Source: Schistosoma mansoni
Lineage: Eukaryota; Platyhelminthes; Trematoda; Strigeidida; Schistosomatidae
Direction: 5' to 3'
DNA length: 64,000 nucleotides
Assembly: GCF_000237925.1 (NCBI RefSeq)
Contig: NC_031500.1
Location: 15,773,753-15,837,752, forward strand
A model generated the notes under the pieces. That model was not told the DNA's origin. It saw only the letters and a program-made list of their open reading frames with translations, and did not search any database. Shown piece by piece: positions 31,360-53,311 of this stretch. The first letter of the stretch is position 1. Every line of letters starts with the position of its first letter. The position numbers and the translations under genes are program-made.

Positions 31360-33580
31360 TACATTATGCTTTACGTGTTTCATTTTTGTGTAAGGACGAA
31401 ACGCTAGTATCATAAAAGCCTTTTATTCAATTCACTCAGTGGATACACTTCAGTACGTACCTATTTGAGCTTCTGAATTTGTATTGCTTGGAATTACTTT
31501 ACATATTACTCCTCTATTGAAACTTCTGTTATCTTAAAGTCATAGAACTCCCTGTTTCCGTGCACATGTATCGATACAAATTGTTGTTATCTTAGTCAGC
31601 GATCCCTAACTATCGCTTACATATTTTCATACCGCTATAAAATGGTACATTTGTTGCTACTGTCTGAGTGCTATTACCATCCTTTAAGTGTAATCCTGTT
31701 TCAAAGGTTGTTAACTACTGGATATTAATTCCTATGTGGAGCTGACTGTATCAAGCCATTATGACGATCCTTTCCTGATTGAATAGGAAAATGCCGACTA
31801 CTGAATGTATCACTGTGAAACCTATTATTTGTGTGGTACATGTCTGGGATATATCAACATAAAATAAAAATGGCCAAGGCAAAGTGGGACTCGCATCACA
31901 AGCAGAAGATCTTGAGGTCCGGAAAGCAGCAGTTGCATAAAAATTTATAAAAACCAATCAGCTAACACCAGACTGAAGTTGTGAACATATTGGATATTGA
32001 AAAGCGGAAACTATAAGTATTACGGTACAAACGTTAGTCTTCCGGATTTTCCCTTTTAATTCTAACGTTAGTAGTTTGACTAACTCCTCTTTATGTTTTT
32101 TCTGTTTCCAACATTTAAAGGGTTGCTTGAACACTTATCTAATGTTTTTAGATGGCAGTTGTAGAAATTGGCATGATCTGACACTGCAACGTTAACTGAC
32201 ATAAGCACGTTGTAGCTCATACTGGGATTACTATTGTAACCGTGACTTAAAATGACTTTCCGATCATTGCTTGCATTTCGGTCTGTCATTGTGAAGATAA
32301 TAGCACTGATGCACCATGAAAAAATCCGGGAATTCATTTCCCTCATCAAAAGAATCGGTTAGACTGAATTGTGCTGACAACCCTATCAGAATTTATACAG
32401 CGACTGTCAGACTTATCCCGATACTCAAACGGCGCCTGTAAATACATTTCTTGTAATAAAATTCTTTTATTTCGAGCTCTGATCACTTCGGAAGTAATAA
32501 AAGGTGCTTTTCGTGTCTCTGGGGGAAATTTCGAAAGAGAACTTATGATTCCTTAGATTACTTGGGGTTAAACTTATATTCATCCAACAGGATAAGTGTT
32601 ATTTTGCTAACATATTTGCCCTGGGGGATGAAAATAAACTTCGAAAACTCATACTGCATGGAATCAACATGTATACTTGAATTACTATTTTAAGGTATTC
32701 TTACCTCTAATCACCTATGTCCTCGTTGCCTAAAAGTTGGCATGAAAATCCTGCGTCATTTTCATCTCGACTCATTTAATGTGGTATAGTATGATTTAGC
32801 TAATAAACCGTCTGCGGTCGCTTAGTGGTTATAATGTAGCGATAACTAGGTATAGCTGAAAACTGGATACTGAGTCAAAATAAACACTGGTAAATTGGCT
32901 TTGTCACTATCTAAATAGGCTTTCTATGTTTCACTTTAAGTAGTAGGAAGCAATATTGTGTTTACGATCTTTTAAGTTTCTGTGTTCACATGGATTTTAA
33001 GGGTCGTATTACTTATATGTTTTCAACACTGTTGCAATTTAGAGACTTGAACCCGTGTATACTGTCGTATATTTTCTAAGCTCATTGATTGTGTAGAATA
33101 AATATGGTGAACTGGAACTTTATTGATGGCATTGAGTGTATATCGTGCGATTGTAAATTAAGTAGTCAAATGAAATCAAGTGACGACAGATGTATTGGCT
33201 TCAGATTTGGCGATTGGGTCTATCTAAATGTCACCAGCAGATAAAGAAGCGCGTTTTTGCTCTCATAGAAAGGTTTTTAATGATCCTAAAGTTTAAGTCA
33301 TTTATTTGAAATGTTTTTCACCATTAAATGTTTGAATAGCGAGGTAGTGTCATTAGCCGTATAATAATATGTGCTTTCTAGTTTAGTACAAAAATTGATA
33401 TAAGTTGGTTAAGATTCACAATTGTTTCACACTCCAGTATTAGGCTGCATTCACACTTAACTTAACAGCAAAAGCTGGAGTGTTTTTGTGGGAAGATTTC
33501 AGTTCTATATAGTCAAATCTCAATTGCAATATACGATACAAATAGATCAGCACATACCATACCTGTGGACACTGCCGACT
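31360..33580. other. Large stretch without recognised features
   Basis: Small frames such as 32080-32349 (-) show no family motif. Possibly old transposon debris or regulatory DNA. Confidence 0.45.
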
Positions 33581-33589
33581 AATAAAGTG

Positions 33590-34865
33590 AGGATTGCATG
33601 ACTTGGGCATTATCGCACAGTAAGACAATATCATCCGCACACTCAAGGTCAAGGAGTCTCTCTCCAGGCAACTGATCCACACCGCCATTGCTTACATCCA
33701 TCAGCGCTGTTTCCAGAATGTCATCAACGGCAAAGTTGGAGAGGAATGGTGAGATTGGACAACCCTGTCGAACCCCATTGTTTGGATGGAACAATGGAGA
33801 GAGGTGGTTGTATGCCCTCACTCTGCTTGAGGTGTTCGTATATAGGGCTTTTAAAATGTTAATAAACTTCTTAGGCACACCTTCAATAGACTGTCCCAGA
33901 AAACAGTCCTGTCCAACGAATCGAGGGCGGGCCTGATTTCAAGAAACATCGATCCGTTTACGGTTATGAATTTGTTGATCACTGAAACGTGGGATAAAAA
34001 TAGTGCAAACAAGGGCATGATCAGAGTTCAGATAAGTACTCCAAAAGGAACGGCAGTCTTGTACACAGCCACACCGACGGTAGTTGGTCGCGATGCGACC
34101 AATCTGGGTCCAAGCTTGAGATGCGGAGGGAGGACTCCAGTCAGCATATCGAGAACGATAGTGCCGAAACTTAGTGTTAGCGGAAAACAGGTAATCTGCA
34201 CAAAGTTGTAGTCGACGGTCACCGTTATCTGACCAGAGAACAACAAGTCCTTATCGGCCCCCTATATGACTCTCTTCTGTGCTTAAACGTCTGATCTATG
34301 CATTCGAGTGTCCGTCTAGCACTGCAAAATCCGTCGAACTCATTTTCTGTAGAAGAACATTTAACTGGTGATGGAACCCATCTTCGATCTCATCCGGGCT
34401 GCAATATTTCGGAGCGTAGGCGGAGATGACGAAAAGACATCGTTTCTCACACCAATTTCTTTACACTTTGATGAAGCTTTCTAATCTAAAACCACATAAC
34501 AGACCGTTAATAGGGATCAAATCGATCAGTGCTGCATCATCTCTAGCTCTTAATGCGGTACTGAAGCCAGCAAAACCAGATGAAGATGTCGCAGGGTCCC
34601 CGGATAGACGCGCGTGAAAAAAGCTTTTCGAAGTGACAGATGGAGAACGAATTTGTAGTACTTTACTAGGGTCTTGAATACGAGTCTCGGAAGACAACAG
34701 ATGTCAATATTAAGGCTTCCTAAAGAAATAGCCAACCCTATCTGTTGTTCGATCTTTATTAGTATGCGAACGTTGAAGGAAGCCATTTCAAATGGCGTAC
34801 GTGATTTCAGAAAGACTATCAGTATTCGTATTCGATGGTACCACTCAACTTTCGACCAGTAAGTA
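33590..34865 (-). mobile_element. RTE-clade LINE with endonuclease and RT pieces, internally deleted
   Basis: The minus strand begins with MASFNVRILIKIEQQIGLAI (34786), then SETRIQDPSKVLQIRSPSVT, and a later EN region around 34430-33960. It jumps to the RT: FINILKALYTNTSSRVRAYN, NNGVRQGCPISPFLSNFAVD and RLLDLECADDIVLLCDNAQV (33579-33878). YADD reads CADD. Most of the EN-RT linker is missing and frames are broken. Confidence 0.82.
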
Positions 34866-35091
34866 ACTTGAGATTGTTTAGATAGGGCGTGGTTTCCATC
34901 ATAGGCGAGCTACTGTATAAATTGGAAGATGAGAGAATGCACAAAATGAGAACAAAAGGCAGTAGATAAGTGACGTAGTATAAAAATAAAAACAAATGTT
35001 GTCAAATGATTGTAAATGTGGTTTGTTTGAATGCGAATTGAAGCGAGAATAAGTTTTTCCAGTTGTAATCATTATATTTGTGTGTGGGTTG

Positions 35092-35935
35092 GAATACTAT
35101 CCAGCGCTAAAACCGAAGCAGGTGTTCTTAAGGAGCCACAACTCGAGCCTTTGACATAGAGGTCTAATACACAAGACAGTGGGTCAACTTTAGTAGATGT
35201 AGTTTCATGGTAGTAGGCGACCAACAATAGGTTCATACTCTATTTGTTCCCCCAGGATTATGGGGCCTATGCGTACCATTGGTTCGGAATCAGAGTTTTA
35301 CAACTCCCTCAAGTGAATCCTTTATATCCACTGTTATGACGGAATAAAAGGTCAAAATTAGATTGATTACTCATTATGATTTTTATTCAACACTAATTCC
35401 GTTTAATTTGATGATCACTCAGTATAGTATTTGTTTTGTTTTCCCCTGACATTTTATTCTGTACGATATTCTTGTATGAAGTATTCTTCATATAGGATTT
35501 ATTCTGATTATTAGTCAAAGATGGGTGTACAAACCAATGTATAAATGAGTGTGTTTCCAACTAGACTTGACGTGATTACTTGTGCTTCTGACTGAATATA
35601 TTGTCCCACTTCGGACTTGAACTTCTCGATCTAGTTAGCGAGTCTGGGACGCGTCAGAAGAGCTAGCTTATTGGTCTTTGGTCACAGAGTCTTTGTTCCG
35701 TTCTCAGATTAGGGAACTCCGTAATCGCTTCAAACATAACATCCACCAACCCGCTTAAAGCTCCGGATGTTTGCCTTTCATCCTCTCAATTTCATAAACT
35801 CCGTCCCTTAGAGGTATTGAGTAAGGCTTCCCTGGTAGTGGCTGTATACACGTGGTCATGTGAGAACATTTCGAGAGGATGAGTGGACTCTCCCCACCCT
35901 CGACCGTAACAAGATATTTGGGGTACATGATAAAC
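35092..35935 (-). mobile_element. RTE-type LINE 3'UTR copy split by a solo LTR, just upstream of SRP54
   Basis: Two collinear pieces (35092-35331 and 35742-35935) of the same 3'UTR, interrupted by the LTR 35332-35741. The second piece ends about 65 bp before the SRP54 start codon. Confidence 0.75.
35332..35741 (+). mobile_element. Solo LTR (410 bp), nested in a LINE 3'UTR
   Basis: Ends are TGTTATG and CATAACA (inverted), flanked by perfect TCCAC duplications (35327-35331, 35742-35746). Its right half closely matches the LTR at 56047 (GCGTCAGAAGAGCTAGCTTA). TATAAAT near 35542. No internal region. Confidence 0.8.
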
Positions 35936-35961
35936 TTCTGGGAAAACATGACTTATCTTAA

Positions 35962-45236
<9,275 letters not shown>

Positions 45237-45565
45237 ATTTACACTAAGTTTGATTCTTTCTATAAAAAAAATACAATTACCAGATATTTGTCTTTCTTTG
45301 TAAAACACATACATATACCATAAATTCTTTGTTGCTATCTACTTATTCTCTTCTTTAAACATTAAAATTGGAACAGGATAAGGTTTGTATATACATTCAT
45401 ATAATTGTTCGTTTTAATGATTTGCATTAAATATGGTTTATTATTTGATCTATTTCCATTCCCTCTTATTCATTATATGTAATTCTATGAATTGGTTTTC
45501 TTTTTACTACCTCGATTATAAATAATTAACTTGATATAGTGTGTGTGTGTGTGTGTGTGTGTGTG

Positions 45566-45765
45566 NNNNNNNNNNNNNNNNNNNNNNNNNNNNNNNNNNN
45601 NNNNNNNNNNNNNNNNNNNNNNNNNNNNNNNNNNNNNNNNNNNNNNNNNNNNNNNNNNNNNNNNNNNNNNNNNNNNNNNNNNNNNNNNNNNNNNNNNNNN
45701 NNNNNNNNNNNNNNNNNNNNNNNNNNNNNNNNNNNNNNNNNNNNNNNNNNNNNNNNNNNNNNNNN
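45566..45765. other. Assembly gap, 200 N, inside a GT repeat
   Basis: GT repeats at 45539-45565 and 45766-45792 continue up to both edges; open frames reported across it are artefacts. Confidence 0.97.
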
Positions 45766-46099
45766 GTGTGTGTGTGTGTGTGTGTGTGTGTGGTGTAATG
45801 TAATGTACAACAGTAGTAGTACAAGTTTTACTAATCTATTTTATGTAATATAATCTTATGAATGAATTGTTTGGTTGTTCATATGAATAGATTATATATT
45901 TGATAGAGAATGATGAATAGGATTTGTGAATGATGCTTCATTACATGATATATATATATACATACTGTTTAATTCAATAAAGGTTTTGTAAGATTTGTTT
46001 TTTCTTTCTTTTTACTAGTAACTTAAAAGTATAGGGGGATAAAATTAATGATTAGTTATCATATATATAAATAATTTATCAAGAAGATCTATTTCAATT

Positions 46100-46252
46100 T
46101 TCTGATCCTTAGAAGTACGATCTCTGACCCCAAATCCCCTGGTACGACCGAGAGTGGGGAGAGTCTGCTCTCTCTCTCTCGAAATGCTTTCACATGGCCA
46201 CGTGTATATAACCTCTGCCAAAGAAGTCCTACTCACTGCCTTCTCGTGGCCG
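46100..46252 (+). mobile_element. RTE-type LINE 3'UTR fragment
   Basis: Upstream part of the 3'UTR (CCCTGGTACGACCGAGAGTG through GCCTTCTCGTGGC), truncated at its 3' side by the Perere-3-like tail at 46253. Confidence 0.65.
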
Positions 46253-47015
46253 GGGTCAGTCAGTCAGCTACAACGTAGGACCAGGCACACATATGCATCG
46301 GTCCAAGTTGCCAGATCTCGTTAGCACAACAAGATGAACACCGGATTCATGGAAATAGTTAATTTAGTGGTGGTAGTATATGAAAGACAGGTTGTATATA
46401 AGGATATAGTATAGGAAGGAAAAAAGTTATGAAGCAATTTTAATCTCAAGGTTTAAGGGAAGACAAAGAGTGTATACACCTACGCCATTGTGATCAATTC
46501 TGAGCCATGTCACAGTCTCCAACGATTGGTTACAATAGTCACGCGGATCTCAACCAAGTAGTCTGCATCTACCAACATGGCTCAGACTAGAAGTTAGTGA
46601 CTTCATACTCTGATGTCACGTTTTGGTTTGGCCACCCCTAACCTCCTTCCAACTATCGCCAATACTAGTCAGCTTAGCGCGTCGTGGTAATCGGTGTTCA
46701 GGCATATGTAACACGTGGCCCAATCATCTCAGTCGATGAAGATTCATGACCTCATCAACTGATTTACCATCATTCCCTAATACCCTGTGTCTAACCTCAC
46801 TATTACCTACTCGGTGATCCCAGCAGATGTGAGCAGTGTTCATAAGGCATCTGTGGTCAAACACTAGTAAATCACGAGTATCTTCTACTACTAATCGCCA
46901 TGTTTCACAGCCGTAAAGTAAAACAGAGCGAACTGCTGTGCAGTATACTCGTCCCTTAATTGATAGATGGGTATCTCGTCTTCGCCATAAGTGACGTAAG
47001 CTGACAAAAGCCTAG
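46253..47015 (-). mobile_element. Perere-3-like RTE LINE, 3' end with UTR
   Basis: Tail GTCAGTCAGTCAGCTACAAC at left, 3'UTR, then decayed ORF2 C terminus on the minus strand (HRLRWLGHVLRMPEHRLPRR-type region) up to the SLISP/RRDIHLS region near 46990. Many frame breaks. Confidence 0.8.
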
Positions 47016-47019
47016 TATG

Positions 47020-48720
47020 ATGTAAATAATTCTCAATTGTAATCATCATGATGATAAGAAGACTTGAATGTTCTGCAAGCTAAAAATTTACAATTCTATA
47101 CTAACTGTTCTAATGACTTTGAAAAACATTTTAAGCCAGTTTGATATTAGCCTAGTTTTATTTGATTCCAATAGATTTATTCGGCCGTTGTTAATGTACA
47201 GAAATATAGTACTTAAGGTCAGTCAAGTGCTCAAGGACAAACCTGTCAGTCATTTTGTTTTCATCGTTTATTGTTACTAAGTAAACACAACAGTTGAGTA
47301 CCTTAAAAGTATGTTCTACACAAGTTGAGATAATATTGTGACGAAATAAAGGCGATAAGTGATCAAGAATAGTGTGTAGTATGAAGCACAATTCAATAAA
47401 TAAAAAAGAATTTAAATAAGAAAGACAAGGTCAAGAGAATTCCTTCCGCTCTCATGGATAATGTCAAAGAAAAGTACAAGCAGATCACCCCAAACTAATT
47501 TCATAAGAAAATTTATTCTTATATACGTGTTGAAAGTAATCACCTATTTTCATTGGTTCGGATAACACCGGTATAAGAAGTCAAAGGATACCTTTCAGAT
47601 GAATTATTATCTGATCCCTGTAACTTTCAAGTTCCAACTTATAATCTATACACACCACAGGGAAATTAACCAAAACGAAACAAGCCAAACGAAGAGAAAC
47701 CACTCATGTTAGCAAATGTTGAAAGAGTGCTGTTGTTTCAAAAGAATGTAATCAGCCTACGTTTATACATGTGTTTATGATTTTATATAAATAAAAATGT
47801 AATTTTATCTCAATATATTGATGGTGTGAGAACTTAAGGGCGGTTTATGTATGTCCAAAGTTCTTTATTGATCATAACGAACTGACTTTGAGTTAAATTT
47901 GGAGATATATCAAACCTACAAAAAATAAGGGGACATGTCGACATGGGCAGTTATTTTGTTTGTTCCTCAACGTGATTGTCATGATGCTGAAATATATCTT
48001 CATTGCAAATAATTCTGTTGGTTTAAATGAATTCAGCAGAATTTACGGACATTTTATTTTCTTTGTTATCAGGTCGATAGCTTGTATAAGATAGATGTCC
48101 GTTAGTGTGGAGTAATTTAGCTAACTTGTCTATAATTATTTTGATTATCTCATTAGTACCAGAATTAAAGTATTAATGAATAGAGCACTAGGATATATTA
48201 TTGTCAATCTAATAACTAATATTCATTAGGAAGGGAGACGAAATAACACAGCATGGTAAGTAGTTTCGGTTGAGCGGATGCGACTAAAGCCTTTCAATGA
48301 GCTAACCATGTTTCTACTGGAAGGAGTGTCGACCGAGAACATGTTTCAGAAGTCTCCTTATTTCAACATGCATCACTTCACCAACAAAACATAGTCAAGA
48401 TTAAATTATTCGAGCTCACCAATGAATTCATGGTCAGATTCTATTTAAGAACCTAGCAGAATAGTGCAACTCTTATGTTCCAGAAGTCCATATAATATAA
48501 AAGTTGCTAATACCTACTTCTTTTAGTATCTGAATAACTGTTAAACTAGAAATTCTAGTAGGATAATTCTTACCTTTCCATGACTCTGTACAAAATGTGC
48601 GAGTCCTATTAAACACGTCCTTTCGCCAAGATATGCTGCAGGATGAGTAGATGGCATTTCGGTAATTAAGGAACTATGGACGAATTAACACTGAAATGTT
48701 TTTTTTGTTACTCAGCACAA
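47020..48720. other. Intergenic DNA between convergent SRP54 and KIAA1143, no gene seen
   Basis: Two short overlapping frames (47068-47280 +, 47191-47391 -) have no recognisable features. Confidence 0.45.
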
Positions 48721-48724
48721 GCTT

Positions 48725-48910
48725 AAGATGGTTGTGGATTGGTCAAAGTTAGACATTGTTGAATCCCAGCTCAGTGGTCTGGAGGTAAAGCATTCGCATG
48801 AGAGATTGTGATGTGCACTGTCGAGCAGTCCCATTCTAATAACAAACGGTTCCTCGGTGCTCCCAGGTTTTCAATAGTGGTCTAACATTAATCTCAATGA
48901 AAACATAAAT
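48725..48910 (+). repeat. Family B SINE, diverged
   Basis: TGTGGATTGGTCAAAGTTAG, box A CAGCTCAGTGGTCTGGAGG, deletion at box B, GCACTGTCGAGCAGTCCC, tail AATAGTGGTCTAACATTAAT. Confidence 0.6.
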
Positions 48911-49562
48911 TTCATGATAATATTCATCTGCATCATCGATAAGTTATATCTTGATTTGGCGCAGATTTGATTTGTATAGTTCCCATTGAAGTAACACTAA
49001 CAGTCAGATGATAGTTATCTGGACTTGTATACCAACATACGTGATTTGATTACTTAATGAATTAGATACCTAGATTCAAGTCAGGACTGTAAAACTCGAT
49101 CAGGATATCAACGCAAACTGACTAAAATGATTGTAACTTGCTTACAAAATATCTGGATTATGAAATATAGAGCCCGAGAGTTCCGCTTAGTCGGATTTCT
49201 GATGAGTCAGGCATAGATTTTTAGTTGAGGTAGTTGTGCGAATAAACCGGGAATTAATATGACATTAGTCTACTTCTTTCCTTTTCATAAATACACGTTC
49301 TCAGTATTTGTCTTGTTTAATCTTATTCCTTAATGTGCACCTGGTTTCATTAATAAGTAGTTAAAGCACTCGATTTTAAAACGTGAGACTGCTGACTCGT
49401 ATCACATTCTACGTAATTCCGTTTTAGCAGCCGGCTGGAGTAACCTGATCCTACACAAATAAATATAGTTCAAAAACGAGTAACGGATACAATATAATTT
49501 CTTTTACTGTGATTTAGTCACCCATCACATTATTAGTTTTGAGGCGATATACTGTTGAAATC

Positions 49563-51031
49563 TGTTATATCCTAGTGAAGATTAAATTACGGGTAACCTC
49601 CGGGATCTATTAACTGACCATTATTCTATATATATTCCTAGTGTATAACTATTAAGTGATTAGATTGTATGTATCTATATTCCTCTTCCCATAAGTGGTC
49701 TGTTTGGCTGATATATAAACCCAGTATGTTTGAAATAAATGATTCGCATAGCAGATTTTTTATTTTATTTATTTAAACACATATATATTGGTACAAAAGG
49801 GCACCAGATACATATGCGCCACACAAAATAATGAAAGTAGGAAGAGAAAGGATGAAAAGATAAGGCGGACTAAAATGTACAACCAGAAAACTCTTTCAGT
49901 TAAGAAAGTTAGAACCACTCTTTATGAAGAAAGTAAAAGAAGGTTGCAGCAGGATCGCCACTGGCTTCTATTCTGAGCCATATCTGATAACGTCTCTAGC
50001 CACTGTGTTGCACCATCTCTCGGACCCCAGCCAGGGAGTCGTGAAGGACCAACAGAAGCTAGCCCTTTGCAGCTCTCTTTCATGCCACGACACCATGTCA
50101 TACACTGATCTCCTCTCCGCTTTTTCCAACCAGTCCCAGAGTCGGCAAATAATGCACGACGTGGAAGTCTCTGGGACGACATTCGTAAAACATGTCCAAG
50201 CCACCGAAGTCGGTGTTTCAAGATGGTGACACCAATTGAATTATCGTCTCTGCGCCCGAACACACGATGCCGAACCTCTGCATTACTAACATGGTGTTGC
50301 CACTGTAGGTCAGCAATCCTTCAGAAACAACGATGATCGAACACAGAGAGTCGTCTAACATCCTCAACTCGGAGAGGCCAGGTTTCACAAGCATAGAGCA
50401 AAACTGCTCTCACCGACGCGTTGTAGATCCGACCTTTTACAGCCAGACTAACATCACGAAGGCGCCAAAGATGGCCCAGATTGGCATAAGCCGCTCTGGC
50501 TTTCCTTATACGTGCATCAATCTCATCACTCACGCCACCACCAGCACTTATATAGCTACCTAGATACACGAACTTCTCAACTACTTCAATCTGCTCACCA
50601 TCCAGGGTGAGTACAGGATGAGAATCCTGCCAGTCTTGTAGGAGTAATTTGCACTTGGAGGGTGCAAAGCACATGCCGTACCTGCGGACACTGATTGCCA
50701 ACTGATTAAGTGCGGATTGCATGGCTTGAGCATTATCGCACAGTAAGACAATATCATCCGCATACTCAAGGTCGAGAAGTCGTTCTCCAGGCAACATATC
50801 CACACCGCCATTACTTACATCTATCAGAGCTGTTTCCAGGATGTTGCATAGCAGAAGTTGTAATTGGTGTTCTGAACTCAACTGGAAGGACTAGGCGGAC
50901 AAAGGACCAATAAGGACGCTAGGCTGCTGCTCATACCGGTCGAACGTCATTGGCTTGGCACAGTGTCAAGGCTAGATAAGTCGTATTTCGATTGGTGAAG
51001 TTAGGCATCCACTCGGCCACAAGATATAACA
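49563..51031 (-). mobile_element. Solo LTR interrupted by an RTE insertion
   Basis: The minus strand starts TGTTATATCTTGTGGCCGAG (51031) and ends ATATAACA (49563), inverted ends typical of LTRs. The RTE at 49756-50845 sits inside it. Similar sequence forms the solo LTR at 52037-52553. No internal retroviral region. Confidence 0.6.
49756..50845 (-). mobile_element. RTE-clade LINE, RT to 3' end, with 10-bp target duplication
   Basis: Inserted into an LTR; GCATAGCAGA flanks it at 49746-49755 and 50846-50855. The long open frame (50321-50881) gives LLDLEYADDIVLLCDNAQAM, PSKCKLLLQDWQDSHPVLTL, VVEKFVYLGSYISAGGGVSD and IRKARAAYANLGHLWRLRDV. A second frame (49922-50263) gives HRLRWLGHVLRMSSQRLPRR and QWLETLSDMAQNRSQWRS. 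The tail is TTTAAATAAATAAAATAAAA. One frame break separates the two parts. 5' truncated, relatively young. Confidence 0.9.
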
Positions 51032-51172
51032 GTCAATGAGTAACAAACATCAGATATTTGAGTAGTGAATATATTTCGTCATAATTACTCAACATATACA
51101 CCAAACGATAACGAAAAATATGTTACAATAATAAGAGCGTCGAACGTTACTGGAATTAGCAATAATTATAAT

Positions 51173-52741
51173 CTATCCTTCATCTTCATCCAGATCAAAT
51201 GACAACAATGAACATTTCGTGTCTTTACGTTGAGAATCAATGGGTGAACGATCTCTGGCAGATCGTTTTTGTTGTTGATGTGGTAATGGTCGATTATTTG
51301 AAAGAATGTCACTATCTGATCTCTTTACTGGAATTTTATCATCGGAACAACGTTCTTCAGCAGATCGAAACATTATTCGACTTGGTACACCTACAATAAC
51401 AATTTAAAAAGAAAGAAAAATTAGGAAAGGACTGTGAATGAAAAAAATAAATAGAAAATTTACCTGGTTCATTATTTTTTACAATAGTTTCTTCTACATA
51501 ACCAAGTTTATGTTCATATTGCCATTGTTTGATAAATGCTCTTGCTTCTAATTCATGAACATCAGAACATGGATCAAAAACTATTTGTGGTTGCTCATCT
51601 GGTCGATCATCGTCATCATTATCATCAGGAGTTAATTCTGTACGCTGAAGAACAACAACAATAAAGAGACTAAAGTTTACCTATTTAACTTTTGTCTACT
51701 TTAAATGTTTTGTACATTTAGTACTAAAAGATTGTACAGGTTAAATCTTTTTAATTCAATTTGAACCCTAAAAAATTTGGTAGTTTGTTTTCTTTCCGTG
51801 GATATAGTAAGAGGTTTTGAGAAATAATTCACCCAAAAAGCTATGGCGTTTGAAGCGAAAGGTACTGGGTTCGAGTCCCAGAGTGAACATCAACTCTGAG
51901 ATGCAGGTACACCCAGCTGATGAGTCCCAAATAGGACGAAACGCGCGTCCTGGATTCCACTGCTAGCCACTATCCATCTTTGCTTAAGAAGCATTTTTGT
52001 TTTAAACTCTTGAGTTATTGATTCTAAAACTTCTAATGTTGTATCCCGTGGAGAATTATGAATGGTAAATTTGAGGACTATTTATGGACCAACGTGATAT
52101 GTGTATTTCTTATTGTATAACCGTTAAGTAACTAAACTATTCATATTCGTATCCCTCTTATTATAAGCTTTATTTTGACCTATTGACTATTATTACACGA
52201 TTTACCATTCTTGAGTTATACCCTGTCCATTAATTACTGTTCCCCCTATTCACAGCCACATTTGGCCAAATCTTGTACAAATGTTATTTTCTACTTTATG
52301 GTACGATGTGATCTGTCTGTTTGGTATATAGACCCAGTATGTTTGAGAATAATAATTCATGTTGCAGAGGCTGTTATTGGTGTTCTGGACTTAACTAGCT
52401 GGGCTAGGCAGATAGCAGGGCCGATACGCACTCTAGACTGCTCGTACGGTTTTTCGTGTCACTATTCCAATTGATAATTCGCTGCTCTCTGATTGGCGGT
52501 TTTAACACGTCATACGCTAACAAGGTATCCACTCGGCCACACAAGTTATAACATTTTACTATTAAATTGTTTGTTAACTTCTGTTGTAATCAGTCATTTT
52601 AATATGAGTGATATATGATAACTAATAACTCACTTTTGAATCGATAGTTGCAGCTGTCGGAATACCAGCACGTTGTTTAAATTCTTTAATAAACGATGGT
52701 TCTTCATTTTGAATAAATTGAACTTTAGGTTTCTTTGACAT
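51173..52741 (-). CDS. KIAA1143: KIAA1143-like protein (DUF4604 family), three exons
   Basis: Small conserved eukaryotic protein of unknown function. Exons on the minus strand: 52741-52634 (36 codons), 51644-51464 and 51390-51173. Splice sites are GT-AG and phases match (0, then 1); introns are 989 and 73 bp. The product is 168 aa (human about 154). The start MSKKPKVQFIQNEEPSFIKE matches the family N terminus (MSK..-V-Y/F...EP.F..F..R.G). An acidic centre with DEQPQIVF follows. The end, SLLSFDLDEDEG, matches the human SLLSFDNEDENE. The large intron contains an Sm-alpha SINE and a solo LTR. A pyrimidine tract and AG about 30 nt upstream of the ATG (near 52771) suggest a 5'UTR intron or trans-splice acceptor. 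The IGBP1 stop lies 1.4 kb upstream on the same strand. Confidence 0.92.
51843..51990 (+). mobile_element. Sm-alpha-type SINE (family A), 5' truncated, KIAA1143 intron
   Basis: Starts inside the tRNA-like head (GGCGTTTGAAGCGAAAGG), with box B GGTTCGAGTCCC and a complete hammerhead at 51911-51958. Ends CACTATCCATCTTTGCTTA. Confidence 0.88.
51911..51958 (+). ncRNA. Hammerhead ribozyme (family A, Sm-alpha type)
   Basis: Stem I ACCCAG/CTGGAT (one mismatch), core CTGATGA, stem II GTCC-loop-GGAC, GAAA, short stem III ACGC/GCGT, cleavage triplet GTC. This is the known schistosome satellite hammerhead arrangement. Confidence 0.88.
52037..52553 (-). mobile_element. Solo LTR (about 517 bp) in the KIAA1143 intron
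   Basis: The minus strand starts TGTTATAACTTGTGTGGCCG and ends near GGGATACAACA. Shares GAGTGGATACC, CTGGGTCTATATACC and other blocks with the LTR at 49563-51031. No internal region. Confidence 0.6.
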
Positions 52742-52828
52742 TTTTTGTCGTTGGCGTTTCTTATGATACCTATAAGTCAAAGAAAAAACATCTAATTTGA
52801 ATGAGATCAAAAAAAAGATGAGAACATG

Positions 52829-53311
52829 ACCTGGTACGGCCGAGAGTGAGGAGAGTCCGATCTCCCTCTCCAAATGCTCTCACATGGCCACGCGTATATA
52901 GCCTGTGACAGGGAAGTCCTACTCACTGCCTTCTCCTGGCATTACTGTTGTTTACGAAATTGAGAGGACGAAAAGAGAATGTCCGGCGCCTTAAACGCGT
53001 TGGTGGACACGGAGGGTCCACCTAGGGGAGTTGGAAAACCTTGATTCCAAACCAATAGTGCACATGGGCTCCAGTATCCTGAAGGAACAAATGGCGTATG
53101 AACCAATCGTTGGTCATCGGCTACCATGGAACTGCATTCCCTTACGATGCTACACTGCTTGTGGATCAGATCTTTAAGTCGAAGGCTCGGGGTGTGGCCC
53201 CCTAAGAAAACCACCTGCTTCAGTTTGGGCACCCGGGCAGTATCACAGCCCTCATATCTTGTGCCCCTTTGTACCAATATTTATATGTTTAAATAAAATA
53301 AACAGTAATAA
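52829..53311 (+). mobile_element. RTE-type LINE 3'UTR copy upstream of the KIAA1143 gene
   Basis: About 480 bp from CCTGGTACGGCCGAGAGTG to TTTAAATAAAATAAAC. Flanks AAGATGAGAACAT and AAGATGAATACAT look like a slightly decayed 13-bp duplication. Confidence 0.75.

Noticed and set aside
45516-45853. Open frames in several phases across a GT repeat and gap
   Set aside because: They consist of CV or HT dipeptide repeats and unknown bases; not genes.
52211-52474. 87-codon plus frame in the KIAA1143 intron
   Set aside because: Falls within the solo LTR and has no recognisable domain.
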